Positions 1 through 7,662 of a stretch of DNA of 64,000 nucleotides are shown here, one piece after another. The notes beneath the pieces are model-generated. The model was not told where the DNA came from. It searched no databases and saw only the letters and a list, made by a program, of their open reading frames with translations. Source of the DNA: Streptomyces lomondensis (lineage in GTDB: Bacteria > Actinomycetota > Actinomycetes > Streptomycetales > Streptomycetaceae); assembly GCF_014651035.1 (NCBI RefSeq), contig NZ_BMWC01000006.1:62001-126000 (forward strand). The letters are read 5' to 3'. A program made the translations under genes and the position numbers. The stretch's first letter is position 1. Each line of letters starts with the position of its first letter.

Positions 1-266
1 ACCTGCGGCTGCGCTCCTGGGGCCTGCCGGCCGCGGTGCGCAGCTCGGCGGTCGCCGCCCAGGTCCCCGAGATCCAGTCCGGCATCCAGGTCGTGGACCA
101 CCGCTTCGTCCGCACCGCCCACGCGCGCGGCCTCCAGGTGCATGTGTGGACCGTAAACGACCCCGAGAGCATGCACCGGCTTCTCGACCTCGGCGTGGAT
201 GGCATCATGACCGATCACATCGACACGTTGCGCAAGGTCATGGAGGACCGCGGCGTCTGGGTCTGA
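1..266 (+). CDS. Glycerophosphodiester phosphodiesterase family protein, 3' end only
   Basis: The gene enters from the left edge in the frame starting at base 3 and stops with TGA at 264-266, so about 87 C-terminal residues are visible. The segment VHVWTVNDPESMHRLLDLGVDG followed by IMTDH is the typical C-terminal strand and helix of GDPD TIM barrels (V-x-x-W-T-V-N, then G-V-D-G-I-x-T-D). Such enzymes split glycerophosphodiesters into glycerol-3-phosphate and an alcohol. The catalytic His-Glu motifs lie upstream and cannot be seen, so activity and any secretion signal are unknown. The next gene starts 50 bp downstream on the same strand. Confidence 0.85.
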   Translation, partial: LRLRSWGLPAAVRSSAVAAQVPEIQSGIQVVDHRFVRTAHARGLQVHVWTVNDPESMHRLLDLGVDGIMTDHIDTLRKVMEDRGVWV

Positions 267-316
267 GACCCCGGGCCCGGCGCCTTCGCGCGTTGCACGG
301 GGAAGCGAGGGCACGG

Positions 317-1663
317 GTGGGCACCGACACCGTGCGGACACCGGCGGACGACGGGGCCGCCGAGCTCAGACGCGAGCAGCGGGGCTGGTACTTCTACGAC
401 TGGGCGTGCTCCGTCTACTCGACGAGCGTGCTCACCGTCTTCCTCGGCCCCTATCTGACGTCGGTCGCCGAGTCGGCGGCCGATGCCGGCGGGTACGTCC
501 ACCCGCTCGGGATCCCGGTGCGCGCCGGGTCCTTCTTCGCGTACTCGGTGTCCGTGTCGGTGATCGTGGCCGTGCTGGTGATGCCGCTGGTGGGCGCCGC
601 CGCCGACCGCACCGGCCGCAAGAAGCCCCTGCTGGCGGCGGCCGCCTACGTCGGTGCCACGGCCACGACGGCCATGTTCTTCCTGGACGGCGACCGCTAT
701 CTGCTCGGCGGGCTGCTCCTGATCGTCGCGAACGCCGCGCAGTCGGTGGCGATGATGCTCTACAACTCCTACCTGCCGCAGATCGCCCCTCCGGAGCAAC
801 GGGACGCGGTGTCCTCCCGGGGCTGGGCCTTCGGGTACGCGGCGGGCTCGCTGGTCCTCGTCGCCAACCTGGTCCTCTACACCGGGCACGACAGCTTCGG
901 CGTCTCCGAGAGCACGGCGGTCCGTATCTGCCTGGCGTCGGCCGGCCTGTGGTGGGGCGCCTTCGCCCTGATCCCGCTGAGCAGGCTGCGCGATCGCAGG
1001 GCCACCGCCCGGGAGGCGGCCGTCCCGGGCTTCCGGCAGCTCGCCGCGACCGTACGCGACATGCGCCGCCACCCGCTGACGCTGGGCTTCCTGCTCGCCT
1101 ACCTCGTCTACAACGACGGCATCCAGACCGTGATCTCCCAGGCCTCGGTCTACGGCTCCGAGGAACTGGGCCTGGGGCAGTCCACCCTCATCGGCGCCGT
1201 GCTGCTGGTGCAGGTGCTGGCGGTGGCGGGCGCGCTGACGATGGGCCGGCTGGCCCGGGCGTACGGGGCCAAGCGCACGATCCTCGGCTCGCTGGTCGCG
1301 TGGACGGCGACGCTGGCGGCCGGGTACTTCCTGCCCGCCGGGGCACCGGTCTGGTTCTTCGTCCTGGCCGCCGGCATCGGCCTGGTCCTCGGCGGCAGCC
1401 AGGCGCTGTCCCGCTCCCTGTTCTCCCATCTGGTCCCGCCCGGCAAGGAGGCCGAATACTTCTCCGCTTACGAGATGAGCGACCGCGGGATGAGCTGGCT
1501 CGGGCCGCTGCTGTTCGGGATCACCTACCAGGTCACGGGGAGCTACCGGGACGCGATCATCTCGCTGGTGGCCTTCTTCGTCCTCGGATTCGCCCTGCTC
1601 GCCCGGGTTCCGGTACGGCGTGCGATTGCGGAGGCCGGGAATCCCGTTCCTGACAGGATTTAG
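317..1663 (+). CDS. MFS transporter, UMF1 (Atg22-like) family
   Basis: A 448-residue polytopic membrane protein. I chose the GTG at 317 because a purine-rich GGGGAAGCGAGG lies just upstream and the aligned family begins near the motif REQRGWYFYDWA, which is characteristic of the Vacuole Effluxer Atg22-like/UMF1 MFS group. About 12 hydrophobic helices follow, with the MFS loop motif DRTGRKKPLLA near residues 100-110 and the late motif GKEAEYFSAYEMSDRGMSW typical of this family. The substrate is unknown; related proteins are annotated as sugar or amino-acid effluxers. The frame is open upstream to 146, but that part has no membrane character and reads as coding-frame spillover from the preceding gene. 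It ends 266 bp before rbpA. Confidence 0.85.
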   Translation: MGTDTVRTPADDGAAELRREQRGWYFYDWACSVYSTSVLTVFLGPYLTSVAESAADAGGYVHPLGIPVRAGSFFAYSVSVSVIVAVLVMPLVGAAADRTGRKKPLLAAAAYVGATATTAMFFLDGDRYLLGGLLLIVANAAQSVAMMLYNSYLPQIAPPEQRDAVSSRGWAFGYAAGSLVLVANLVLYTGHDSFGVSESTAVRICLASAGLWWGAFALIPLSRLRDRRATAREAAVPGFRQLAATVRDMRRHPLTLGFLLAYLVYNDGIQTVISQASVYGSEELGLGQSTLIGAVLLVQVLAVAGALTMGRLARAYGAKRTILGSLVAWTATLAAGYFLPAGAPVWFFVLAAGIGLVLGGSQALSRSLFSHLVPPGKEAEYFSAYEMSDRGMSWLGPLLFGITYQVTGSYRDAIISLVAFFVLGFALLARVPVRRAIAEAGNPVPDRI

Positions 1664-1746
1664 CACTCGGCGCGAAAGAGCTGTAGTGTACGCGTTTGGC
1701 CTGCCAGGCGTACCGTTACTGCGCGTCAAAGATGCCGAAACGCTGG

Positions 1747-1770
1747 GTCACATCTGCTAGCAGATGTGAC
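1747..1770. promoter_or_regulatory. Perfect 24-bp palindrome upstream of rbpA, candidate operator
   Basis: Bases 1747-1758 (GTCACATCTGCT) are followed immediately by their exact reverse complement (AGCAGATGTGAC), with no loop and CTAG at the centre. It lies 84 bp after the MFS stop and about 73 bp upstream of the SigR -35 element. A loop-less dyad with only moderate GC looks like a dimeric repressor or activator site rather than a terminator. The binding protein is unknown. Confidence 0.5.
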
Positions 1771-1842
1771 AAACCGGGCGCTGGTGGGTACAACAAGGGC
1801 GGCTACGACGGCGACGCATGACCCGGAACGGGACCCGGAACG

Positions 1843-1868
1843 GGAATCTTTATTGCCGACCGGACGTT
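1843..1868 (+). promoter_or_regulatory. SigR-type promoter of rbpA
   Basis: GGAAT at 1843-1847 and GTT at 1866-1868 are separated by exactly 18 bases, matching the Streptomyces SigR (thiol-oxidative stress) promoter consensus GGAAT-N18/19-GTT. It sits about 60 bp upstream of the rbpA start. rbpA is an established SigR target in S. coelicolor, so gene and site agree. Confidence 0.85.
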
Positions 1869-1929
1869 GACCGGATGACGACGACAGCGACACCTGTCCT
1901 GTGGGCGACAAGCCCGGGAGGCACGATTC

Positions 1930-2304
1930 ATGAGTGAGCGAGCTCTTCGCGGCACGCGCCTCGTGGTGACCAGCTACGAGACGGACCGCGGCATCGACCT
2001 GGCCCCGCGCCAGGCCGTGGAGTACGCATGCGAGAAGGGGCACCGCTTCGAGATGCCCTTCTCGGTCGAGGCGGAGATCCCGCCGGAGTGGGAGTGCAAG
2101 GTCTGCGGGGCCCAGGCACTCCTGGTGGACGGCGACGGCCCGGAAGAGAAGAAGGCCAAGCCCGCGCGTACGCATTGGGACATGCTGATGGAGCGGCGCA
2201 CCCGCGAGGAACTCGAAGAGGTCCTCGAGGAGCGTCTGGCGGTTCTGCGCTCCGGAGCGATGAACATCGCTGTTCATCCCCGGGACAGCCGCAAGTCGGC
2301 ATAG
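1930..2304 (+). CDS. rbpA: RNA polymerase-binding protein RbpA
   Basis: A 124-residue protein matching actinobacterial RbpA over its full length: the N-terminal ALRGTRL segment, a central zinc-type region with HRFEMPFSVEAE and CKVCG (two of the metal-ligand cysteines), the basic linker after EEKKAKPARTHWDML, and the C-terminal helix ERRTREELEEVLEERLAVLR, which is the sigma-interaction domain. RbpA binds group 1 and some group 2 sigma factors and stabilises open complexes; in Streptomyces it supports growth and basal rifampicin tolerance. The start ATG has GGGAGG about 8 bp upstream. A SigR promoter at 1843-1868 and a palindrome at 1747-1770 precede it, and a strong terminator follows at 2343. 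Confidence 0.97.
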   Translation: MSERALRGTRLVVTSYETDRGIDLAPRQAVEYACEKGHRFEMPFSVEAEIPPEWECKVCGAQALLVDGDGPEEKKAKPARTHWDMLMERRTREELEEVLEERLAVLRSGAMNIAVHPRDSRKSA

Positions 2305-2342
2305 TCCCTCCGGGGCCTGGCCGGAATAACAGCGCGTCAGTG

Positions 2343-2381
2343 ACCGCGGGCGCCGTACGTGAGTACGGCGCCCGCGGTTTT
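2343..2381 (+). terminator. Intrinsic terminator of rbpA
   Basis: The arm CCGCGGGCGCCGTAC (2344-2358) pairs perfectly with GTACGGCGCCCGCGG (2363-2377) around a 4-nt loop, and TTTT follows at 2378-2381. It lies 40 bp beyond the rbpA stop. The stem also sits just past the stop of the convergent fxsA and could insulate both genes. Confidence 0.9.
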
Positions 2382-2418
2382 CTGCATGTCCCGGTTTCTC
2401 AGTGGGTCAGCGGCCTGC

Positions 2419-2994
2419 TCAGTGGGTCAGCGGCGGACGCGGCCCCTGCGGGGCGTCCCCCGGCTCGTCCCTGACGACCTCGCCCTGGACGACCTTGCCG
2501 TCGGGGCGCTGCATCCGGGCCTGCTGGAAGGCACCGCCGAGGGTGCCGGGGTCGGCTTCGCGGAGCTTGCGCTCGAAGGTGCGCTCGGCGGAGCGGCTCA
2601 CGGCCTTCTGGACCGGGGGGAGCAGCAGGAGCAGCCCCACCGCGTCCGACACCAGGCCGGGGATCATCAGCAGCAGACCGCCCAGCATCATCAGGCCGTT
2701 GCCCTCGCTGTTCGGCCGGGCCGCCGCGGGCATCACACCGCTCTGCTGCTGTTGCAGCGCCTCGGAGAGCTTGCGGAAGGCGCGCCGGCCGGCCCGCTTG
2801 ATGACGATCGAGCCGAGCACGAAGCCCGCGAGCAGGACGAGGAACACCACCAGCCCGTTCGACGCGCCCGCGACCACCGTGAGCAGCCAGATCTCCAGCA
2901 CGAGCCACGCGGCGATGCCCAGCGGCAGGAACGTGCGCAGCCGGGAGCGCCGGGGCCGGGCGGGGTACCTGGGGGTCTGAGCTCCAGTCGTCAT
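2419..2994 (-). CDS. fxsA: FxsA family membrane protein
   Basis: A 191-residue inner-membrane protein with hydrophobic helices near residues 24-43, 48-65 and 100-130. The pattern NGLMMLGGLLLMIPGLVSDAVGLLLLLPP is the hallmark of the FxsA domain (PF04186). E. coli FxsA overproduction relieves F-plasmid exclusion of phage T7; the normal cellular role is not established. The C-terminal tail is hydrophilic and proline-rich. The stop lies within a 20-bp tandem duplication (copies at 2398 and 2418), so the terminal PLTH codons exist twice in the DNA although only the first is translated. It converges with rbpA and lies 80 bp downstream of the glycosyltransferase gene. Confidence 0.9.
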   Translation of the reverse strand: MTTGAQTPRYPARPRRSRLRTFLPLGIAAWLVLEIWLLTVVAGASNGLVVFLVLLAGFVLGSIVIKRAGRRAFRKLSEALQQQQSGVMPAAARPNSEGNGLMMLGGLLLMIPGLVSDAVGLLLLLPPVQKAVSRSAERTFERKLREADPGTLGGAFQQARMQRPDGKVVQGEVVRDEPGDAPQGPRPPLTH

Positions 2995-3074
2995 GCTTCC
3001 AGTGTGCCTGGCCCCGGCTCATCACGGGATAAGGCCACGATCAGGCGTTCCTGTGAGCCCCGGCCCGGAACCGG

Positions 3075-3878
3075 CTAGGACTTCGACGGCTTGCCGCCGC
3101 GCCCTGTGACCTTGGAGACCCGCTCCCCCACGCCCCACGCCGTGACCCGCCACAGTGCCTCGACGAGGATGTCGCGGCTCATCTTGGAGTCGCCGAGTTC
3201 GCGCTCGACGAAGGTGATGGGCACCTCGACGACGTGGTAGCCGGCCTTGACCGCGCGGCGGGCGAGGTCGACCTGGAAGCAGTAGCCCTGCGAGGCGACC
3301 TCGTCGAGGCCGAGGCCCTCCAGGGTCTCGCGGCGGAAGGCACGGTAGCCGCCGGTGATGTCGCGCAGCGGCAGGTCGAGCGCCAGCCGGGAGTAGAGGC
3401 TGCCGCCCCGGGAGATCACCTCGCGGGACTTGGGCCAGTTCACCACCCGGCCCCCCGGCACCCAGCGCGAGCCGAGCACCAGGTCGGCGCTCTTGAGGGC
3501 GGTGAGCAGACGGGGCAGTTCCTCGGGCTGGTGGGAGCCGTCGGCGTCCATCTCGACCAGCACGCCGTAGTCGCGCTCCAGGCCCCAGCGGAAGCCCGCG
3601 AGGTAGGCGGCGCCCAGGCCCTCCTTGCCCTTGCGGTGCAGCACGTGGACGTGGTCGTCCTCGACGGCGAGCTCGTCGGCCAGCTTGCCCGTGCCGTCCG
3701 GGCTGTTGTCGTCGGCCACGAGCACGTGCGCCTCGGGGACGGCCTTGCGTACCCGGCCGACGATGCTCTTGATGTTCTCCGCCTCGTTGTAGGTCGGGAT
3801 GATCACCAAGGCCGTGCCGAGCGGGCCGAACTTCCTCCCCTGGGCTCCTGCCGCGAGGGTTCCGTCGCCGTCGTTCAC
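3075..3878 (-). CDS. ppm1: Polyprenol monophosphomannose synthase (GT2)
   Basis: A 267-residue family 2 glycosyltransferase. The nucleotide-sugar fold is clear: VIIPTYNEAENI near residues 24-35, ADDNSPDGTG, EMDADGSHQPEELP carrying the DxD metal site, and DLVLGSRWVPGG. The C-terminal ITFVERELGDSKMS is typical of dolichol/polyprenol-phosphate mannosyltransferases. Such enzymes transfer mannose from GDP-mannose to polyprenyl phosphate on the cytoplasmic membrane face, supplying protein O-mannosylation and cell-surface glycans; the S. coelicolor counterpart is needed for infection by phage phiC31. The GTG at 3878 is preceded by AAGGGG at good spacing; upstream in-frame sequence is arginine- and proline-rich noise. 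No membrane domain is fused to it. Confidence 0.9.
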   Translation of the reverse strand: MNDGDGTLAAGAQGRKFGPLGTALVIIPTYNEAENIKSIVGRVRKAVPEAHVLVADDNSPDGTGKLADELAVEDDHVHVLHRKGKEGLGAAYLAGFRWGLERDYGVLVEMDADGSHQPEELPRLLTALKSADLVLGSRWVPGGRVVNWPKSREVISRGGSLYSRLALDLPLRDITGGYRAFRRETLEGLGLDEVASQGYCFQVDLARRAVKAGYHVVEVPITFVERELGDSKMSRDILVEALWRVTAWGVGERVSKVTGRGGKPSKS

Positions 3879-4412
3879 TGCTGCCCCTTCATGTCCATAC
3901 GCAGAGGTCCACCATAGTGGGCCCGGCCTGCGATGACGTGACAGGACGTTCGAATGGTGGTGTCGAATCGGCAAGACGCGGGTAAGAGCGCGCCCCCGGG
4001 TGCGAGCGTACGGCGGATGGGGGCCCGGCGCCCTTCGGGCCGACCTGGGACCCGCTGGCTGCGGATCGGCCGAAAGCCGTTGTCTACTGAGCGCCCGGGC
4101 CCCACCCGGGTCACACCTCCCCGACCGGCCGGAACGTTCCCTCGGCGCTGCGCCGGCCTGAGCCTGGCTCCCAGTGGCGGTGCTCCGGTGCGGCACACCG
4201 TCCCTGACCCGGCGGCGCTGCGGCGAGTGCGCGGACGGTCCCCGGTCGGGCGTCCGGTGGTGGACTCGGCCGAACCTACCGGCCCCCCGCGCCCGCCTGT
4301 CAACAGCCGTTTGACCTGCGCATCTCGCGGCAAAGCCCTGGTCAGGGCGGAGGATGCGCAGGTCGCGCGCCGGGGGCTCGGCGCACGATCGCATGCGCGC
4401 CACCCCCGTAGA
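3879..4412. other. 534-bp gap between ppm1 and the amidohydrolase gene
   Basis: No convincing gene was found; the open frames here give low-complexity Arg/Pro/Gly protein. On the minus strand a housekeeping-type promoter can be read at 4273-4303. If real, it gives ppm1 a 5' leader of about 390 bases. A GC-rich dyad around 4370-4422 near the amidohydrolase stop may act as its terminator, though the pairing is imperfect. Confidence 0.5.
4273..4303 (-). promoter_or_regulatory. Candidate HrdB-type promoter for ppm1
   Basis: Read on the minus strand, TTGACA (4303-4298) and TAGGTT (4278-4273) are separated by 19 bp. The -35 matches the consensus and the spacing is at the long end of the range. It would start a transcript near 4266, about 390 bases before the ppm1 start codon. 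The call rests on pattern only. Confidence 0.4.
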
Positions 4413-6014
4413 TCACTCGCCCGGCCCTACGAAGACCGTGCGTCCGCCCACCACGGTGCGCAGGCAAACGGGCAGGTCACGGCCCGGGGTCAGGTCGGGC
4501 AGGCCCGGGGTGCCCGAGCGGGGGTCCGTCGACCAGCGGGCGACCCGGTCGTCCGGCGCCTGGACGACGAGTTCGCCGGTGCGCCACACGGCGTAGTCGG
4601 CGGGGGCGCCCGGGACCAGGACGCCCGCGTCGTCGCGTCCGACGGCCCGCCAGCCGCCGCGCGTGTGCGCCGTGAACGCGGCGCGTACGGAGACGCGGTG
4701 CTCCGGCGTGCGGTGGAAGGCGGCGGCCCGGACGGTGCCCCACGGGTCGAGCGGGGTGACCGGGCTGTCGGAGCCGAACGCGAGCGGCACACCGGCCCGC
4801 AGCAGGGCCGCGAAGGGGTTCAGAGCACGAGCCCGCGCCGTCCCGAGCCGCTGCGCGTACATGCCGTCCGCACCCCCCCACAGGGCGTCGAAGGCGGGCT
4901 GGACGGAAGCGGTGAGGCCGAGTTCGGCGAAGGCGGCGACGCTCTCCGGCGTGAGCATCTCGGCGTGTTCGACGCGGTGCCGGGCGGCCCGGATCCGGGC
5001 GAGACCCAGCTTCTCGGCGGCGGCGCGCACGCCCTCCACCACGGTGTCGACGGCCGCGTCGCCGATGGCGTGGAAGCCGGCCTGGAGACCCGCCTCGGTG
5101 CAGGCGACCACGTGCGCGGCGACCGCGGCGGCGTCCAGGTACGCCCTGCCGGTGTGCCCGGCGTCGGCGTACGGCTGGTGCAGGCAGGCCGTGTGCGAGC
5201 CGAGGGCGCCGTCGACGAACAGGTCGCCCGCGGCGCCGAGCGCGCCCAGCTCCCGCGCCTTGGCGACGTCCTGCTCGGCCCAGTAGCCGACGACGCGTGG
5301 GCCGGGCTCCTCGGCGGCGAGGCGCAGCAGGCCCGTGAAGTCGTCCTCGGAGGAGATCTCCGGGCCGGCGCACTCGTGGACCGTGCCGATGCCGAGCGAG
5401 ACGGCGTGCGCCAGGGCGGCGCGCTGGGCGTCGGTGCGCTGCTGGGGCGTGACGGCGGCGAACGCGGCGGCGCGCACGGCGTGATGGGCGTCGGCGGTGA
5501 GGGGCCCGTCCTCCCGGGTGACCCCCGGGACCAGGTCGAGCAGGGCGGTCGTGACGACCGCCGAGTGGACGTCGATCCGGCTGAGGTAGAGGGGCCGGTG
5601 ACCGGTGGCCTCGTCGAGTTCGGCCCGCGTCGGGGGTCGGCCGCCGGGCCAGCGGGCGGCGTCCCACCCGTGCCCGAGCAGCACGCGGTCGTCGGGGCGG
5701 GCGGCGGCGAAGTCCCGTACGAGGGCGAGGGCGGCTTCGAGGGACGGGGCGTTCGACAGGTCGAGCCCGGTCAGGGCGAGACCCGTGGCGGTCGTATGCA
5801 CATGCGCATCGGTGAACGCCGGCGTGACCAGTGCTCCGTCGAGGTCGACCACCTCGTCCACACCGTCGGCAAAGGCGTCAGCGGCCCCTTCCGATCCCAC
5901 CCAGGCGACCTGCCCCCGCTCCACGACCATCGCGGTGGCGAACGGATCAGCGGGGCTGTGGACCTCCCCGCGACGGAGAAGAACGGTCTGGGGCGGCGTA
6001 CGGGACTCACTCAT
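4413..6014 (-). CDS. Amidohydrolase family protein (YtcJ-like, amidohydrolase_3)
   Basis: A 533-residue cytoplasmic metal-dependent hydrolase. Landmarks are DAHVHTT near residue 65 (first metal His pair), the insert DRVLLGHGWDAARWPGGRPPT, HAIGDAAVD, RHRVEHAEML and the late GSDSPVTPLDPW that supplies the catalytic Asp. These match the amidohydrolase_3/YtcJ group, whose members hydrolyse diverse amides and exo-enol substrates; the substrate here is not predictable. The ATG at 6014 begins MSESRTPPQTVLLRRGEV, which fits the family start, but no strong ribosome-binding site precedes it, and GTG codons up to 6044 are alternatives. It lies 56 bp downstream of an Lrp-type regulator gene on the same strand and may be co-transcribed with it. 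Confidence 0.85.
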   Translation of the reverse strand: MSESRTPPQTVLLRRGEVHSPADPFATAMVVERGQVAWVGSEGAADAFADGVDEVVDLDGALVTPAFTDAHVHTTATGLALTGLDLSNAPSLEAALALVRDFAAARPDDRVLLGHGWDAARWPGGRPPTRAELDEATGHRPLYLSRIDVHSAVVTTALLDLVPGVTREDGPLTADAHHAVRAAAFAAVTPQQRTDAQRAALAHAVSLGIGTVHECAGPEISSEDDFTGLLRLAAEEPGPRVVGYWAEQDVAKARELGALGAAGDLFVDGALGSHTACLHQPYADAGHTGRAYLDAAAVAAHVVACTEAGLQAGFHAIGDAAVDTVVEGVRAAAEKLGLARIRAARHRVEHAEMLTPESVAAFAELGLTASVQPAFDALWGGADGMYAQRLGTARARALNPFAALLRAGVPLAFGSDSPVTPLDPWGTVRAAAFHRTPEHRVSVRAAFTAHTRGGWRAVGRDDAGVLVPGAPADYAVWRTGELVVQAPDDRVARWSTDPRSGTPGLPDLTPGRDLPVCLRTVVGGRTVFVGPGE

Positions 6015-6070
6015 GGAGCACAGTTTCACAGGCCCCGCTTCCACGCCCCGCGAAGGGGTGGAACCACCGG

Positions 6071-6511
6071 TCAGATCCTGGGCGGCCGCGCCTCATACGG
6101 CGTGGACAACACCACGGTCGTCCGCGTGGACACCCCCGCCAACGACCGCACCCGCGCCAGCAACTCCTCCAGCTCGTGCGGCGTGGAGACCCGCACCTTG
6201 AGGATGTAGTTCTCGTCCCCCGCCACGCTGTGGCACGCCTCGATCTCCGGCACACCGGCCAGCCGGTCCGCGATGTCGTCCGGCGCACTGGGATCGAACG
6301 GCTTCACCGAGATGAACGCCGTCATGGGCAGCCCCACCGCCTCGGGATCGACGACCGCGGCGTAACCGCGGATGACACCCCGCTGTTCCAGCCGCCGCAC
6401 CCGCTGGTGCACGGCCGAGGTGGACAAGCCCGTGGCCTTGCCCAGGTCGGTGTAGCTCATCCGCCCGTCCTTGACGAGCAGCTGCACGATCTGTCGGTCC
6501 AGCTCCTCCAT
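6071..6511 (-). CDS. Lrp/AsnC family transcriptional regulator
   Basis: A 146-residue regulator with the standard two-domain plan: an N-terminal winged helix (MEELDRQIVQLLVKDGRMSYTDLGKATGLSTSAVHQRVRRLEQRGVI split as helix, turn, recognition helix) and a C-terminal RAM ligand domain containing EIEACHSVAGDENYILKVRV. Family members bind amino acids and form octamers on DNA. The ATG at 6511 is chosen because it starts the family exactly; the sequence just upstream has no clear Shine-Dalgarno, so the transcript may be leaderless or the start may differ. It precedes the amidohydrolase gene by 56 bp and is divergent from the gene at 6781, so that intergenic region may hold its own operator. Confidence 0.9.
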   Translation of the reverse strand: MEELDRQIVQLLVKDGRMSYTDLGKATGLSTSAVHQRVRRLEQRGVIRGYAAVVDPEAVGLPMTAFISVKPFDPSAPDDIADRLAGVPEIEACHSVAGDENYILKVRVSTPHELEELLARVRSLAGVSTRTTVVLSTPYEARPPRI

Positions 6512-6780
6512 GGCGCAAGAACCTACAGTGCGGTTGATCTCCTCGGATACCTGAAGGGCGCAGGTCATGCCCGGTTCGTGATGTGGCCGGAAGACGACTG
6601 TCAGCCTTGCGGGGGACAAATCCGCCGCAGTGGGCACCTGCGTGCGGCATGTGACGAACGCCACAGCGCTCGAACAGTCTCCGTAATGTTCTCGTGATTA
6701 CCGCCCAGAGGGGACGGGAAGTGCTTGCTGTGGTCGAGGCCGCAGTGCCTGATACGGCCCAGCCCGAGGGGGAGAACCCA

Positions 6781-7215
6781 ATGCAGAGTCTTAAGCGCCC
6801 TGGTCGCACCGCACCCAAGCGGCAGCAGCTCATCGTCGAGCCCGAGCCGGAGGGCGTCGAACCCGACACCTTCGACGACGAACTCGACGCCTACGACACG
6901 TTCGAGATGTTCCGGGTCGTCTGCCCGGACTGCGCGCAGCCCATCGCCCTGCTGGCGGACGAGGAGGTGCTGCCGGAGCACGCGCTGTGCGCCTCGCCGT
7001 GGAACCCGTTCGGCCTCACGGTCTGTGCCGGAACCGGGCGCCGGGCCTCGGACGCCCGCCCCGCGGACGAGTCCGTGGATCCTCAGGAGCAGGACACCGC
7101 CCTGCTGTTGACGCTCCCTCAGGGGCTCGACTGGCGGACCCAGCCCTTCTCGCACGTCGGCGGCCCGGGCTCACGCCCCATCAGGGTCCCGGTCATGCGC
7201 CGCCACGCGGCCTGA
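6781..7215 (+). CDS. Conserved hypothetical protein with a four-cysteine motif
   Basis: A 144-residue soluble protein. The first part is acidic (EPEPEGVEPDTFDDELDAYD); the centre has VCPDCAQPIALLADEE followed by two further cysteines (ALCASPWNPFGLTVCAGTG), a spacing compatible with a small zinc site although the second pair is widely spaced. The C-terminus is disordered-looking. The ATG at 6781 has GAGGGGGAG about 7 bp upstream; an earlier GTG at 6694 is less well supported. I recognise it as a conserved Streptomyces protein but know no function. A hairpin terminator at 7261-7289 follows. Confidence 0.75.
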   Translation: MQSLKRPGRTAPKRQQLIVEPEPEGVEPDTFDDELDAYDTFEMFRVVCPDCAQPIALLADEEVLPEHALCASPWNPFGLTVCAGTGRRASDARPADESVDPQEQDTALLLTLPQGLDWRTQPFSHVGGPGSRPIRVPVMRRHAA

Positions 7216-7260
7216 GCGCGGGCCTTCCTCGCCCGCTCGCTCCACCCCAGTAGCTGCCCT

Positions 7261-7289
7261 GCACCACGGCTCGCAGACCGCCGTGGTGC
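7261..7289 (+). terminator. Hairpin terminator after the Cys-motif protein
   Basis: GCACCACGGC (7261-7270) and GCCGTGGTGC (7280-7289) form a perfect 10-bp stem with a 9-nt loop. There is no T-run, as is common in Streptomyces. It lies 45 bp after the stop at 7215. Confidence 0.65.
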
Positions 7290-7413
7290 GGTTCAGTGTG
7301 CCCGGGGCCGCGGCAGTGCACCGATCCCGGCCGCTCGAACAACCGGCATCCCTGAACGCACGCCCGATTCCACCTGCGGGTGACCTGTCCGGCCTCTTCC
7401 GCGTTGCCCTGGT

Positions 7414-7662
7414 ATGACCCCCATCTCCTCAGCGACCGGGCGTCAGCGCCTCCTGTTCGTCCCGCCGCCCGCAGAATCGGTTCGGCCGGCTCCGCCGCGC
7501 TATCAGGACCCGCCGATCTACCGCGACTTGATGCGAACCTGGGCGGAGGGCGGCCGCACCCTGCCGGGTCGGCACGACCCGGAGTGGATGCGGCTCGCGG
7601 CTCCCTGGCGGGGCCTCGACCAGTTCAGCGTCCCTCGGGACCCACGAGATGGCGGGCGATGA
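7414..7662 (+). CDS. Small conserved hypothetical protein, 82 aa
   Basis: An 82-residue protein with G/C bias at third codon positions and a C-terminal block, YRDLMRTWAEGGRTLPGRHD then EWMRLAAPW, resembling a recurrent family of short Streptomyces proteins with the pattern W-x-x-x-G-R-T-x-P-G-R-x-D-x-E-W. No membrane segment or known catalytic motif is present. No clear ribosome-binding site precedes the ATG. Its 3' end overlaps the convergent acyl-CoA dehydrogenase gene by 38 bp. Function unknown. Confidence 0.6.
   Translation: MTPISSATGRQRLLFVPPPAESVRPAPPRYQDPPIYRDLMRTWAEGGRTLPGRHDPEWMRLAAPWRGLDQFSVPRDPRDGGR

Noticed and set aside
146..316. N-terminal extension of the UMF1-type MFS gene
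   Set aside because: The extension overlaps the glycerophosphodiesterase tail, is Arg/His-rich, and a ribosome-binding site precedes the GTG at 317.
3954..6209. A 750-codon plus-strand frame opposite the amidohydrolase gene
   Set aside because: Composition is low-complexity, and the opposite strand encodes a well-conserved enzyme with all motifs.
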